Origin: Gambelia wislizenii
Taxonomy: Eukaryota; Chordata; Lepidosauria; Squamata; Crotaphytidae
NCBI GenBank assembly: GCA_030847615.1
Contig: JAUMIR010000001.1
Coordinates: forward strand, 70,569,501 to 70,633,500
Direction of reading: 5' to 3'
DNA length: 64,000 nt
Each line of letters starts with the position of its first letter. The first letter of the stretch is position 1. Positions 34,494 to 45,272 of the stretch are shown piece by piece. Under the pieces are notes generated by a model that was given only the letters and a program-made list of their open reading frames with translations, did not search any database and was not told the origin of the DNA. The position numbers and the translations under genes are program-made.

Positions 34494-35073
34494 TTCAAAT
34501 GTTGCATATTCCATATTTTTTCCCACTTGGATTTGTCTATTACAGTTGCTACATCTGTTTCCCAAACATCTTTAAGATAATCTTGTACTTCTTCATTATC
34601 CATTAACATTTTATATATTTTACTTGTAATACCTTTTATATTAATTTTCTCATGAGTAGCTTTTATAATCAATTTCTCAAATTTTGTATTTTTTCTACAA
34701 CTTCCCTCCTTTAACCATTTTTTTGTCCATCGTTCTAACTGTATCAGTTTAAACCATGTGAATCCTTGCTCTTTTAATATTTTTTCCATATAATTCTTAT
34801 TTTTCATTGTCCCCATCCATTCCTTCAACCTTATTATTTCTTGTCCTCCTAACTTTGCTTCCACTTCATTTCTTAAATTTGCTGGGAAACCCTCCAACAC
34901 TAATACCTTCATCTTTTCTAATTACATTAGCTAATATTTCTATTACCATAGCAAATATTATTGGGGAAAGTGGGCAACCTTGTCTTGTTCCCCTAGTTAA
35001 ATTTATTTGTTCTGTCTTACCATCATTTACTATTACTATAGCTTTATTTTTTTTATATTGTTGGTCAATCACG
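34494..35073 (-). mobile_element. L1 LINE fragment (-)
   Basis: One minus-strand frame (34866-35105) carries GTRQGCPLSPIIFAMVIEIL, the L1 RT motif B, with the preceding KKNKAIVIVNDGKTEQI. A second (34457-34912) carries LRNEVEAKLGGQEIIRLKEW, a later part of L1 ORF2. The region between (with the FADD motif) is missing, so there is an internal deletion. It is bounded by BovB on the left and a CR1 end on the right. Confidence 0.8.
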
Positions 35074-35168
35074 GTCAGGGATGCTTTGATCGTGTATTCC
35101 TGCATGGCAGGGGGTTGGACTGGATGGCCCTCGTGGTCTCTTCGAACTCTACAATTCTATGAGTCTAT
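35074..35168 (+). mobile_element. CR1 3' end
   Basis: GGATGCTTTGATCGTGTATTC, GGGGGTTGGACTGGATGGCC, then ACAATTCTATGAGTCTATGA, i.e. the CR1 3' UTR with its terminal octamer repeat. Only about 95 bp, strongly 5'-truncated. Confidence 0.88.
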
Positions 35169-36703
35169 GAGGGCAGTTAACAATGCCTTGTGTAGTAGAT
35201 AGTATCAGATTCTGCAGAGATCTGGTTTCAAATGCATTTTTATCTATAAAGCTACTTACCTGTTATTATTTATCACCCTAGCAATCACAAGATTGTTCTA
35301 AAGACAGAATGGAGGGAAATTATGTATACTATTTTAAAGTTTTTGGGGGAAGTACAATACAAATGTGGCAATCAATGCATTTTTAAAAGTCAGACCTATG
35401 AGGAAAATAAACCTAAAACATAACATGCTCATCAAACTACTCAAACAATTCTGATTTAGTTAGCAATTAAAAATACTATATCTGAGCAAGATAATTACTT
35501 GCCAGCATTCTTAAAATCACACTACTGAAAAACAAATAAGTGTGTCTTGCAGAAATTTGGCATGCTGGTCTGCACTTGGCATTGCTTGTATTCTTGTCCA
35601 GCAGAGAAATCTGAAAGGTAACTACAAGCATAAGATAACAAAACCTCTGCTCTTTCTTCCAAAGTCTTTTTATGCCTGCCCCACCTCATCCTCATTTCCT
35701 CCTCATCCACTGTCTACCTGGATGTTTCTTTCTAGCATCATCAGCATTGGGAGGATGGAGGGATGAAGAAACATAGACTTTTGCTGTCAGATTGCAGCAG
35801 AAATCCTCAGCAAACAATAGCTGCTCTACTCTCACCAATCCTACTGTAGCTGTGTGTCTCTGCCTGCAATAGGTATGGTAAACAACAGCTGCCTCCAGAA
35901 TGCCTTACTGAGCATGCATGATCAGCAGAACGGGGGGGGGGGGAGAGGAGAGCATATAAGTGTGTTTACCACACCACCACCCCGCATGTTAAAAAAAAGC
36001 ATCACAGATCTATAAGTCTGGCCAGCAAAATGGAAATCATAAGAAAAAAGTGGAGACTGAAGAAAGAAAACCCCATCCCTAGACATACTTTGGAAGCAGT
36101 CTTCAAGTAGTCTCTAGAAGAATCAAAAAGTTTTTGTTTACTTGTACAAGACATACCTGCCTTGTTTGTTTCATTTCATACATGCACATGGCTAGTTCAG
36201 AATAAAAGTTTGCTGAAACATATTGAAGTGCTTTTATTGTGTGTGTGGTGTAGGAAGCCATCCCTATTCTTTCCATTTTATTTTTGCTAATGGTACCAAA
36301 TTTTCTGTTATGCAGTAATGCCCAGGAACACATCCATGAATTGAGGTATACCTACACAATTGTTTTCATTGAGATAGCCTCTACTTGACTCATAATAATC
36401 CACCAGCTAGGTCAGACACTAAGAGCTGTTACTTTAAGTAGGGTGGGTAAACTGCAGTCTTCTGAATGTTGGACAAATATTTGTGTGTGACATCAACACC
36501 ATTTCACAAATATAGGCTACATATATCATTTGATGGGTTCTGCCTGAATATTTATGTTAACCACCTCTTTGTCTCATTCCTGGATAGTAAGCATTTCTAC
36601 ATAAATAAGATGCCTATTCTGTGTTCAGTGTAAGGACTGAGTCACACTTCACATATTCCTGTCCAAGGAATATTCCTGTGATTGATTCCTTTGCCTACAT
36701 ACC
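35169..36703. other. Unassigned intergenic DNA
   Basis: AT-rich. Contains a pure run of at least 12 G near 35931. No exon or element recognised. Confidence 0.5.
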
Positions 36704-36987
36704 GGAGCCCTGGTGGCGCAGTGGTTAAATGCCAGTACTGCAAGTCACCACGTTGCAAGTTCGATTCCAGCGGGCTTCAAGGTTCACTCAGCCTTCCATC
36801 CTTTCGTAGGTCGGTAAAATGAGTACCCAGCTTGTGGGGGCAATTAGCTAACACACATTGGAAACTGTTTAATGCAGTGTAGATGTGTAAATAGCTATTG
36901 CTTAAAACAATTTGTAAGCCGCTCTGATAGCCTTGTGGCTGAAGAGCAGGGTATAAATAACTAAATAATAATAATAATAATAATAAT
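36704..36987 (+). mobile_element. tRNA-derived SINE with L2-type tail, full length
   Basis: The tRNA-like head carries a Pol III A box (TGGCGCAGTGG at 36713-36723) and B box (AGTTCGATTCC at 36759-36769). The body is CACTCAGCCTTCCATCC, GGTCGGTAAAATGAGTACCC, GCTAACACACATTGG. The tail GTAAGCCGCTCTGATAGCC, GAAGAGCAGGGTATAAATAA ends in (TAA)n. It has the same architecture as the tails of the L2-like LINEs, which suggests it is mobilised by their RT. Transcription would come from its internal promoter; no gene role is implied. Confidence 0.9.
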
Positions 36988-37916
36988 CTTTACAAATGCA
37001 GTGTATAAAAATGGGATGGATCTACCAACCCATGAATTCTCATTGAGGCATCTGAATTCAGAAACAAATCCCACTTAATTCAATGGCCTTTATTCGCTAG
37101 CAAAAATGCTTTAGAATTCATTGTAAAGCCCCGTTGCAGAAATGCTCATAGGGAAGCTATTCACACACATAATGCAGTCTAATTCTATTTTTTCATAGGT
37201 AATCACCAGACATGAGGACCACTCACAGAGTTTTAAATGTTCACTTTTCTGTATTGTAGAAAAGTCAGCATAGTCATTGGCCATGCTGCCTAGAGGAGTT
37301 AGTGAGCTGTAATCCAAAACTCTAACTGTTCCAAGTTCTGCTACTCATACAGATGTGTTTCAGGAACTGCAGTTAAAAATGACTCAACTCTTATTCTGGC
37401 AGTGAGATACTAATCACAATCAGTGTTCCCTCTTCAGTACGAAGGGGAGGGGTCCCAAATCTTTTCCTATCACTTCATTTGCAAGTAAAAGTTCAGGCAA
37501 TTCAATAAGTATTGAGTCAGCATGCTAATTATAATATTGCTCTTCATTCGTAATAAAAGCACTATGAAATTTAAGCAGCACTCATCTTGCATCCAATTTA
37601 TTATAACCCTAGGGCACAGTTTTTCAGCTAGGCTGGCGTAGAGAAGTCTGCAAAGCATTAACACTCCCTTCTGGCTTCCAGGAAACACTTCTAGAATTGT
37701 GAGCTTGTACTGCTATCCTAAAACAAAGCGAAAAGATATTTCTTTCTCTTGGTTTACACACTTTTCTTATTCTGTGGGGTGGGGCCCTTATTCTGCTATG
37801 GTAACAGGCAATAAACACACTTAATTTCTATCAGACTTCCATTGCATGGGATAGACGCTTTTGATTTAGAGACACTGGAATATTCCCTTAAGATAATATG
37901 GGTCCATGGTCTAACT
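36988..37916. other. Unassigned intergenic DNA
   Basis: No recognisable gene or element. Confidence 0.5.
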
Positions 37917-38047
37917 CAGGGGTGGGAATTGTGCAGCCCTCTAGCTGCTGTTGAACCAGAAAGCCTAGCACACTTAGCTAGGGCATTCAATGGTGAGGAA
38001 TGGCAGGAGCTGCAGTCAAACAACATCTGGAGGGCCCTACGATCCCC
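37917..38047. mobile_element. Palindromic MITE (CAGGGGTGGGAA type)
   Basis: Left CAGGGGTGGGAATTGTGCAG, right CATCTGGAGGGCCCTACGATC, with the inner arm GGAGCTGCAGTCAAACAAC. Same family as 12278. It lies 37 bp from the next LINE insertion. Confidence 0.6.
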
Positions 38048-38084
38048 ATATCTAGTCTGCCACCATTCAACTCAGAGCACGGCC

Positions 38085-39178
38085 TCTCTCTGGCTTTTCT
38101 TTGCAAACGAAGATTCAGGAAGGCCTCATCCCGCGCTTTCTGCAAGCGCGCTGATGACTAAAAAGGCCAATCCGAGATAAACAAGTCCAGTTGTAAAAAG
38201 CACAGCAGAAGGTCTCCTTGGGTGATGTTTTTGGGTTGTGATTCTTTCTGCGTTGTCGTTTCTCTTCAAGACTTGTTTGTCGTGAGTTCTCAAATAAGGC
38301 TGCAACATTGTGGATAGTGCATCTCCATGCCTCCCGGTGTGAGGCCAGGGCGGACCACTGTTGGTGATCAATTTGGCCGAGCCTGAGATGTTGTTTCAGG
38401 GAGTCTTTGTATCACTTTTTTGGAGCGCCCCTCTTACGCTGACCTGTGGCGAGTTCACCGTAGAGTAGTATTTTTGGGAGGCGATGGTCCTCCATCCTAG
38501 AAATGTGCCCTGCCCAGCGCAGCTGTGTTCTCAATATCATGGCCTCAATGCTGGTGATCCCTGCTTGCTCAAGGACAGCAACATTCATCACATAGTCAGT
38601 CCAGTGTATATTTAGGATTGTGCTTAGACAGCGCTGATGAAAGCGCTCGAGGAGTCGTAGGTGGTGGCGATAGGTGACCCATGTTTCAGATCCATAGAGG
38701 AGGATAGACAGTACGATGGCTCTATACACACTGATTTTTGTGCTTTGCCTCAGGTGTTTATTGCTCCAGACTCTTTTGTGAAGTCTTCCAAATGCACTAT
38801 ATGCCTTTGCTAATCTGTGATCGATCTCTTTGTCAATCTTGGCATCTGAGGAGATGATGCTTCCCAGGTAGGTGAACTGGTGAACGGACTTGAGCACAGA
38901 TTTGCTGACGGCAATGTGGGGATGGTGGTGTTCGTCCTGTGGTGCAGGCTGGTAAAGAACTTCTGTTTTCTTCAGGTTGACTTCTATATACTTCTATATA
39001 CGTTACCGTACTGATGGTAGCTTGTTTAACTTAAGCCGTCTGAGGGCTCACACTAAGACTCTAAACTATCTAGTCCGTGAGCTGCTCTTCGCCGATGATG
39101 CTGCCCTTGTTACCCACACAGAAGCAGCTCTGCAGCGCCTAACATCCTGCTTTGCAACAGCTGCAGAGCTGTTTGGGC
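38085..39178 (-). mobile_element. Zinc-finger LINE with inverted 5' end (copy 4)
   Basis: The main part (38085-38982) is on the minus strand, from the (AG)n end (CTCTCTCTGG) through the finger and RAWAGHISRMEDH region to TEVLYQPAPQDEHHHP-type sequence. The 5' part (38983-39178) is on the plus strand and encodes LRAHTKTLNYLVRELLFADD (motif C intact) to CFATAAELFG, the residues just before the minus part in the intact order. CAGAGCACGGCC at 38073-38084 and CAGAGCATGGCC at 39179-39190 are the target duplication (11/12). This is a second, independent 5' inversion. Confidence 0.9.
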
Positions 39179-39211
39179 CAGAGCATGGCCACACACAACA
39201 TATTTAATGCA

Positions 39212-39311
39212 AAGCTTGGAAACATTACTTTTTGGAACTATAACCCCGAGATCCCTCTGCCAGCAAGAAGGATTCTGGGAACTATAGTCCAAAACAACTT
39301 TCCCAAACTCT
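39212..39311. mobile_element. Palindromic MITE (AGCTTGGAAA type)
   Basis: Left AGCTTGGAAACATTACTTTT, right AAAACAACTTTCCCAAACT, with inner arms GGAACTATAACCCC and GGGAACTATAGTCC. About 100 bp, noncoding. Confidence 0.65.
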
Positions 39312-39656
39312 GAATTAAATATATAGTGTGCAGCTGATACTCACTTTATTTCTTGTTTCCACTTAAATAATGTGGGGGGCCCAATCCGGATCGGGACCAC
39401 TGCTTATGAGAATGAGAACCTTTACTTCCCAGGCAGCCCGCCCTTAAAATTGATCCCACATGAGGATTCTATTGACACTAATGTTCCCCCCCACATTTTC
39501 CTATTTTTCACCACCCTGCAGAGGAGGATTTAAAAAAAATGGAAGAAGGTGTCATCCTTACCTGTATGTGGTGATCCCAGTCCAGATTACCAATTTAAAA
39601 TAAGAATGAACATAAGGCTCTTCTCCGTGCAAAGTATTTTACACGTTCAGTCTTAG

Positions 39657-40217
39657 GTCCTGTCTATACGAGGAGTAAATAATACGTACACATTAAAAAA
39701 GGCAGGCATTCGCAATGATGCAAACAGCCTACATGGGTAAAACTTTCCCCCTAAACTCCGAATGACCCCTAGCCAGCTGGCTGCTGCCAACGATCTACTG
39801 GGGATTTTAAATTTCCTGCCGCATATATATAGCTTCCTATGGTGCGCACGGTCGTTCTTTCATCTTTACAACATAAAAAAAGAAAACAAGTTAAAATTGC
39901 CATTTCATGGACTTACTGGACCCTCGCTTAGCTGGAAACCAACATGGTGGCCTCTGCTGATTCCCACTCTTTCCTAGCCCCACCCACTCTACTCGTCCAG
40001 CTAATCAGATCCCCCTGCTTGTGCGTATCTGTGCGAATGGGAGTGTTCAAATGATCGCACATTCACATGTCGTACGGAGCTTTTTAAAAAATCTGTACGA
40101 AGCCCTGGACATGGCGGACACAGGCTTCGCAGTGGATCTGGCTGCCCCGCTTCCGAATGACATGAATTTGTGCATACGTCCATATTGTTTGTATTGCTTT
40201 GACCATATAGACAGGAC
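39657..40217. mobile_element. Nonautonomous DNA transposon, copy A (561 bp)
   Basis: Ends GTCCTGTCTATAC and TATAGACAGGAC are inverted repeats. Shares colinear blocks with 41461-42030: GGTGCGCAC, GCTTAGCTG, CTAATCAGAT, GTATCTGTGCGAATG, GAGCTTTTTAAAAAATCTG, GTGGATCTGGCTGCCCC, CTTCCGAATGACATG. No transposase. Superfamily not determined because the target duplication is unclear. Confidence 0.75.
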
Positions 40218-40603
40218 ATGAGATATACTACATATGGGGCTGGAACTGAAAGATAGTTACAGAATGAAGGCTGGAGTCAGTACTGATCATGGTACTAATT
40301 CTACAGTCCTTTCCACATTTATTTAGATTATAATCCCATTGGATTTGGCAGTGTATAGGTCCCAGGAAACATGAACTGGTCTGAAGTACATACCTTGTTC
40401 ATGCAGAGATATGTCAGTTTTAAGGAAGAAGCTCAGGAGTATACAGAAAGATGTACTTCCCATTTTGAAATAAAATATTTACACAAACCCGGGAGGTTTT
40501 AGAGGGTCTGGGTTGCGGGGAGGTGCTTCATTTAAAATACTATAATTTTAAGATGTTCAAGGAAACAATGTTTATAATAAATGAGGAAAATGTAAGTTTA
40601 AAA

Positions 40604-40722
40604 TGCTGCCACACTGCCCAGGACGCACTTGATCCCTTCTGATCTTGGATGTTAAGCAGGGTCAGGCAGGGTAAGTACTTGCTTGAGAGATTACCAGTGA
40701 ATACTAGGTGATGTAGGCTTTC
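40604..40722 (+). pseudogene. 5S rRNA-derived sequence
   Basis: About 119 bp follows vertebrate 5S rRNA from end to end. It has the GCTGCCACACTGCCC 5' end, TTCTGATCTTGGATGTTAAG then CAGGGTCAGGC (Pol III internal control region), TAAGTACTTG, and GATGTAGGCTTTC at the 3' end. Many substitutions make it nonfunctional as rRNA. A second 5S-like piece, TAGTGACTGGATGGGAGACA, lies downstream at about 40770. It could be a 5S pseudogene or the head of a 5S-derived (SINE3-type) SINE. Confidence 0.8.
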
Positions 40723-41460
40723 ATTAATATGTCCCAAGGCTGCTGAAGCTATGAGGGTTTGATTCCAGTTAGTGACTGGATGGGAGACACTTGGGTAGGG
40801 ATGTAAATCTTTGACTATTTCATCTTCATATGAATCATTTTCATAGTTTTCTCCCCACTGATGGAGAAAACAAGTATGTCTGTGCATTTTTTCACCTGGA
40901 ATTTCCATGTCCCAAAGTTAATTATTATACATTGAAAGACATGTTGGTTTTTTTGTAAAAAAAAAAGGGGGGATTTTAGGCAAATCTCCCCCCCCCCAAA
41001 AAAAAACCCAGCTAAAAGGATATTACATTTGAGGCTTATTTGAAAAGGGAGAGGCAGGATATTCAGGTAGGGAGAAGGTGTAATAGAGTGAGGGTCGTCA
41101 GAGACTGGGGGAAGATCTGAACAGGGTTTTGGGAGCTGTGAATGAGGAAAGAGTTCAGGGACTTCTTGTTTAACCCATGTTGTTATGTAAAAAATCTTTC
41201 CTTGTTTATTTTCTGCAACTGGGTCTGACTGTTCCATTTAAGAATTGATAAGGAGACTGGTCACGCTTACCACTTTGAACCTGATGATCAGCACAGCCAC
41301 CTGTCCATAATAGGGACCACCTTCAGGCCAGAGTACCAGATCCGAGGCGGGGGAGAATCTTTTTTTAAAATATTTTTTATTCCACAATTAAAAAAGAAAA
41401 AACAAATACTCACACATACTGAGATATACAAATAAGCAGACAAACCAATATATACACTAT

Positions 41461-42030
41461 GGTCTTGTCTATATGAGAGGGGGAAATACGAGGCACTCAC
41501 AAATGGTGCAACCTGTCTAAATGGTCAAAAAAGCCCCCCAACTCTGTATGACCCCCTAGCCAAGATGGTGGTCATGAGTGATTTACTCATGATTTTAAAT
41601 CTGCTGCCACCAAAAAATTTTTAAAAAGTTTCCCGTGGTGCGCACAAGCGATAGTTTGTATTTACAAAAAAAAAAAAAAAAAAAGGAAAAGAAAAAAAGA
41701 GTATAAGATCACCGTGTTATTGATTTATCGGACCCCTGCTTAGCTGAAAATTCAACAGGGTGGCTGCAGGCACTTTCTCTGTTGCTGGCCCCATCCCCAT
41801 GCTCATCTAGCCAATCAGATTATGCTGCATCTTTGTATCTGTGCGAATGTGAGGGTCCAAACGATCGCATGTTTGTATGTCATATGGAGCTTTTTAAAAA
41901 ATCTGGATGAAGCCCCGGATGCAATGCACACTGACTTTGCTGTGGATCTGGCTGCCCCTCTTCCGAATGACATGTATTTATGTGCCATATGTTCACATCC
42001 CATTCGTATTATTTTGACTGTATAGCCATA
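41461..42030. mobile_element. Nonautonomous DNA transposon, copy B (about 570 bp)
   Basis: Same element as 39657-40217 in the same orientation. Left end GGTCTTGTCTATATGAG is intact; right end TGTATAGCCATA has lost about 5 bp. It contains a longer poly(A)-rich insertion near 41665-41700. Noncoding. Confidence 0.75.
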
Positions 42031-42044
42031 CCTATATTTCTAAA

Positions 42045-42305
42045 TAACCAAACTTTCCATCATGCCTTCCAATTTAAACTCACCATAAATCCATCTTCCT
42101 TTCTTAAATTCTTGTTCCCTTCTAACCTTCTTCTACCTTCCTTCCCTACCCTTTAACACTCATCCCTTTCCTTATCTTCACATCCTCTTCTTACTATTCC
42201 AACCATACAGTCTTCCTCCCAATCAAGATTGCCTTCAAATTTTTTTGACTGTCTTAATATAACATTAAAGCGTCACTCAACCGTAATATATGTAGTATTA
42301 TATTA
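42045..42305 (-). mobile_element. Possible L1 3' UTR (-)
   Basis: C/T-rich stretch (CTTCTAACCTTCTTCTACC...) in the position of an L1 3' UTR relative to the coding piece at 43214-43495. A zinc-finger LINE separates the two. Assignment is by context. Confidence 0.4.
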
Positions 42306-43213
42306 TACAGTCTCTCTGGCTTTTCTTCACAAATGAAGGTTCAGGAAGGACTCATCCCGCGCTTTCTGCAAGCGTGCTGATGACTAAAAAGGTCAATCCG
42401 AGATAAACAAGTCCGGTTGCAGAAAGCACAGCAGAAGGTCTCCTTGGGTGATGTTTCCAGGTTGCGATTCTTTCTGTGTTGTCATTTCTCTTCAAGACTT
42501 GTTCAGCATGAGTTCTCAAATAAGGCTGCAGCATTGTGGATAGTGCATCTCCATGCCTCCCGATGTGAGGCCAGGGCGAACCATTGTTGATGATCAATTT
42601 TGCTGAGCCTGAGATGTTGTTTCAGGGAGTCCTTGTATCACTTTTTTGGAGCGCCCCTCTTATGCTGACCTGTGGCGAGTTCACCGTAGAGTACTATTTT
42701 TGGGAGGCGATGGTCCTCCATCCTAAAAACGTGCCCTGCCCAGCACAGCTGTGTTCTCAATATCTTGGCCTCAATGCTGGTGATCCCTGCTTGCTCAAGG
42801 ACAACAACATTCATCACATAGTCAGTCCAGTGTATATTTAGGATTGTGCGTAAACAGCGCTGGTGGAAGTGTTCAAAGAGTCGTAAGTGGTGGCGATAGG
42901 TGACCCATGTTTCAGACCCATAAAGGAGAACAGACAGTACAATGGCTCTATACACACTGATTTTTGTGCTTTGCCTCAGGTGTTTGTTACTCCAGACTCT
43001 TTTGTGAAGTCTTCCAAATGCACTATATGCCTTTGATAATCTGTGATCAATCTCTTTGGCAATCTTGGCATCTGAGGAGATGATGCTTCCCAGGTAGGTG
43101 AACTGCTGAACAGACTTAAGCACAGAGTTGCCGATGGCAATGTGGGGATGATGGGGTTCGTCCTGTGGTGCAGGCTGGTAAAGAACTTCGGTTTTCTTAA
43201 TGTTGACTTCCAA
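42306..43213 (-). mobile_element. Zinc-finger LINE (copy 5), not inverted
   Basis: Minus strand from the (AG)n end (GTCTCTCTGG) to the 5' truncation at LEVNIKKTEVLYQPAPQ. A single frame at 42638-43213 (191 codons) reads through LGSIISSDAKIAKEIDHRLS, RLHKRVWSNKHLRQSTK and SVLLYGSETWVTYRHHLRL. A frame change then leads into the finger region at 42352-42597. The YADD motif lies upstream of the truncation and is absent. No convincing target duplication. Confidence 0.9.
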
Positions 43214-43495
43214 TTTTATATATAATTCTTTAGTATTAATACTATTCTAACTTTGAAGCTTTCTCCAGGTAACAGTTGATGATATTATGCTTAATAATAA
43301 CTTATTATTGTAATTAATATTATCGTAAATACATATTCTTATCCCTTAAATCAAAACCTTGTTTCTACATTTTTCATCCCTATCACTGCTATAGCTCCCC
43401 ATTTTCCCTCCAGATATTCTATTAGTGGATTCCAGTCTTTGTTGAAATCTTCTAAAGTTTTGTCTTTAAACAAGGCGGTTAATTTGTTAATGGGG
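43214..43495 (-). mobile_element. L1 ORF2 C-terminal fragment (-)
   Basis: Minus-strand frame ends KDKTLEDFNKDWNPLIEYLE and then a stop near 43351, matching the W-P-YLE motif at the L1 ORF2 C-terminus. The rest is AT-rich 3' UTR. Confidence 0.6.
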
Positions 43496-43559
43496 GTGGG
43501 GATCTTGAGGGTAAAGAGGTAAGGTGAATGACAGGATCCCAGGGGCTGGAACTGCAGGG

Positions 43560-44165
43560 CCAGCCTGAAGAGGAGTTTCATCACAGTAGTGTTTCCAGAA
43601 ATATTGCACATGCTTTTTATATGTGCAAAATTGTGCCGAAACATGGTCTTTGCACATTTCTGGAAACAGTGGTTTTGTTTGAAACCTATGGCTTTTCTGT
43701 CTAGACAATACGTCTTTGCAAAACAGTCAGCTTCCAGATACACATGTGGGGCTTTGTGCAACTTTTGTAGGATTTTTTTTCTTTAAAAAAAAAGGGATAC
43801 GTGCATTAAAAACCCATGTGTGTTTCTGAAAACTACTTTTTTCTTGTGCATAAAAATGTATTTTCATACAAAAAACCCCATGAATTTTCACACATAAAGT
43901 ACTTTCCAGAACACATGTTGTTTTGGCAAACATCATGTTTCTTGAGCAAAAAAACACCAGTTTTGCAGAAAAACCCACATGTGCAGGGCTTTTTGAGCAA
44001 AAGAGAAAAGTTTTTGACATTAAAAAACAAGTTTCACACACACAAAAAACCCACAATATTTTCAGAAACACATGTGGGGTTTGTCCAAATACATATATAT
44101 TTATTGCAAAACCCACCTTTTTTGCAATAAAAAAAACCCCCACATGTATTATTGTACAGGATAAT
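43560..44165. repeat. Degenerate AT-rich minisatellite-like array
   Basis: Quasi-periodic sequence built from CACATGTG, TTTTGCA, AAAAACCC and TTCCAGAA modules at irregular spacing of roughly 25-35 bp, on both strands. Because units are short and biased, frames of 100-138 codons appear on both strands (for example 43727-44143 minus and 43816-44130 plus) with low-complexity Phe/Lys/Cys content; they are not genes. A 13-bp perfect inverted repeat (TGTTTCCAGAAAT / ATTTCTGGAAACA) lies at 43590-43668. Confidence 0.6.
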
Positions 44166-45052
44166 TTCCTGAACTGCTTTTGGATGTGTGATTGCAGGAT
44201 GAAAATTGTGCAAAATCCTCAGTTCCATATTGTTCTTCTGAACTAGATTTCCTGAATATTGGGAGGAAACCTATTTTTCAGCTGGGAAACAAATAACAGT
44301 GATGCTTTTACTATTCCTGTACTTGAGAACTTGAAATATATGCCTTGAGCTCTATGCAGCAAAAACAGGTAAGGTAGAAAGATACTATTAAACAGCAGTA
44401 AGAAATATTGGACTGGCCAGATGTTTTACCCCACAGCTGTCATTGGACTGGCACTGTATGAACTGTAGTCCAAAACATCTGGAGAGACAGAGATACCCCA
44501 TCCTTGAAACAAAAGAAAGAAAGAAGGAAAGAAAGAAAGAGGACTTAACATTGGTTCTATATGCCAACTCTTTGCTTTTTCCTTTTTCTTTCCTTACTTC
44601 ATTCTCAAATTAGTGTTGAGGGGAGAAGGCAATACATCGCTCTTAGTTGTGACGGTTCTATGCTATCAGTGACAATGCTAACTGGGATAGTCTAGGAGAT
44701 GTAATGCAAAAATGGAACTTTTTGACACTCTGAGCATGCCTCTGAATACTAGTTGCTGAATGGAAGAAGGTGATGGTTCTCATTTCCTGTTTGTAGGTTT
44801 CCCATAGACATCTGGTGGGCTCTGGATGTGATTATGGGAGACAGGATTTTGGAACAGACAGGCCTTTTGTATGATTTGGCAGAGCTCAAATGAGCTCTGT
44901 GATGTAGCTGGGGGTTAAAGCAGGTAGCCACAAGTTCAGCAGATAGAATGGCAGCAGAAGTAGCAGTATGTATGTACTGAAGTGGCTGCAAGAGGTATTC
45001 AGCAGCTGGATACACTTGGAATTTTCTACAGGGCTTATGTATAAGACAAAGG
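44166..45052. other. Unassigned DNA with an (AAAG)n run
   Basis: A palindromic MITE remnant lies at about 44410-44490 (GACTGGCCAGATGTTTTACC and CCAAAACATCTGGAG). An AAAG/GAAA microsatellite lies at 44508-44540. No exon. Confidence 0.5.
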
Positions 45053-45272
45053 AGATTTTCAGACTACACTGTTATAGTGTTACTATTCCATTTTAATTGC
45101 TCTGGCTTCCTGCTGTGGAATTCTGGGGTTTGTAGTTTAGTGAGGCCTAAGAGCTCTCTGGCTGAGAGTTGTAAATGCCCCTCCCTAAACTGCAAATCCC
45201 AGGATTCAACAGGAGGCAGCCATAACAAATAAAGTGGAATAGTAACACTATAACAGTGCTGTCTGAAAATCT
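45053..45272. mobile_element. Palindromic MITE, 220 bp, well preserved
   Basis: Left arm AGATTTTCAGACTACACTG then TTATAGTGTTACTATTCCA; right arm TGGAATAGTAACACTATAA then CAGTGCTGTCTGAAAATCT. The outer about 40 bp form an almost perfect inverted repeat. The inner part carries GGAATTCTGGGGTTTGTAG and CTGCAAATCCCAGGATTC. It could fold into one long hairpin. Noncoding; superfamily not assigned. Confidence 0.85.

Noticed and set aside
43590..43668. Possible microRNA hairpin
   Set aside because: Only the outer 13 bp pair perfectly; the rest pairs poorly and lies in a repeat array.
43727..44143. 138-codon Phe/Cys/Lys-rich frame and its opposite-strand partner
   Set aside because: Both are created by the same degenerate short repeat.
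44508..44540. Regular short repeats considered as CRISPR
   Set aside because: Simple AAAG microsatellite without spacers; the genome is eukaryotic.
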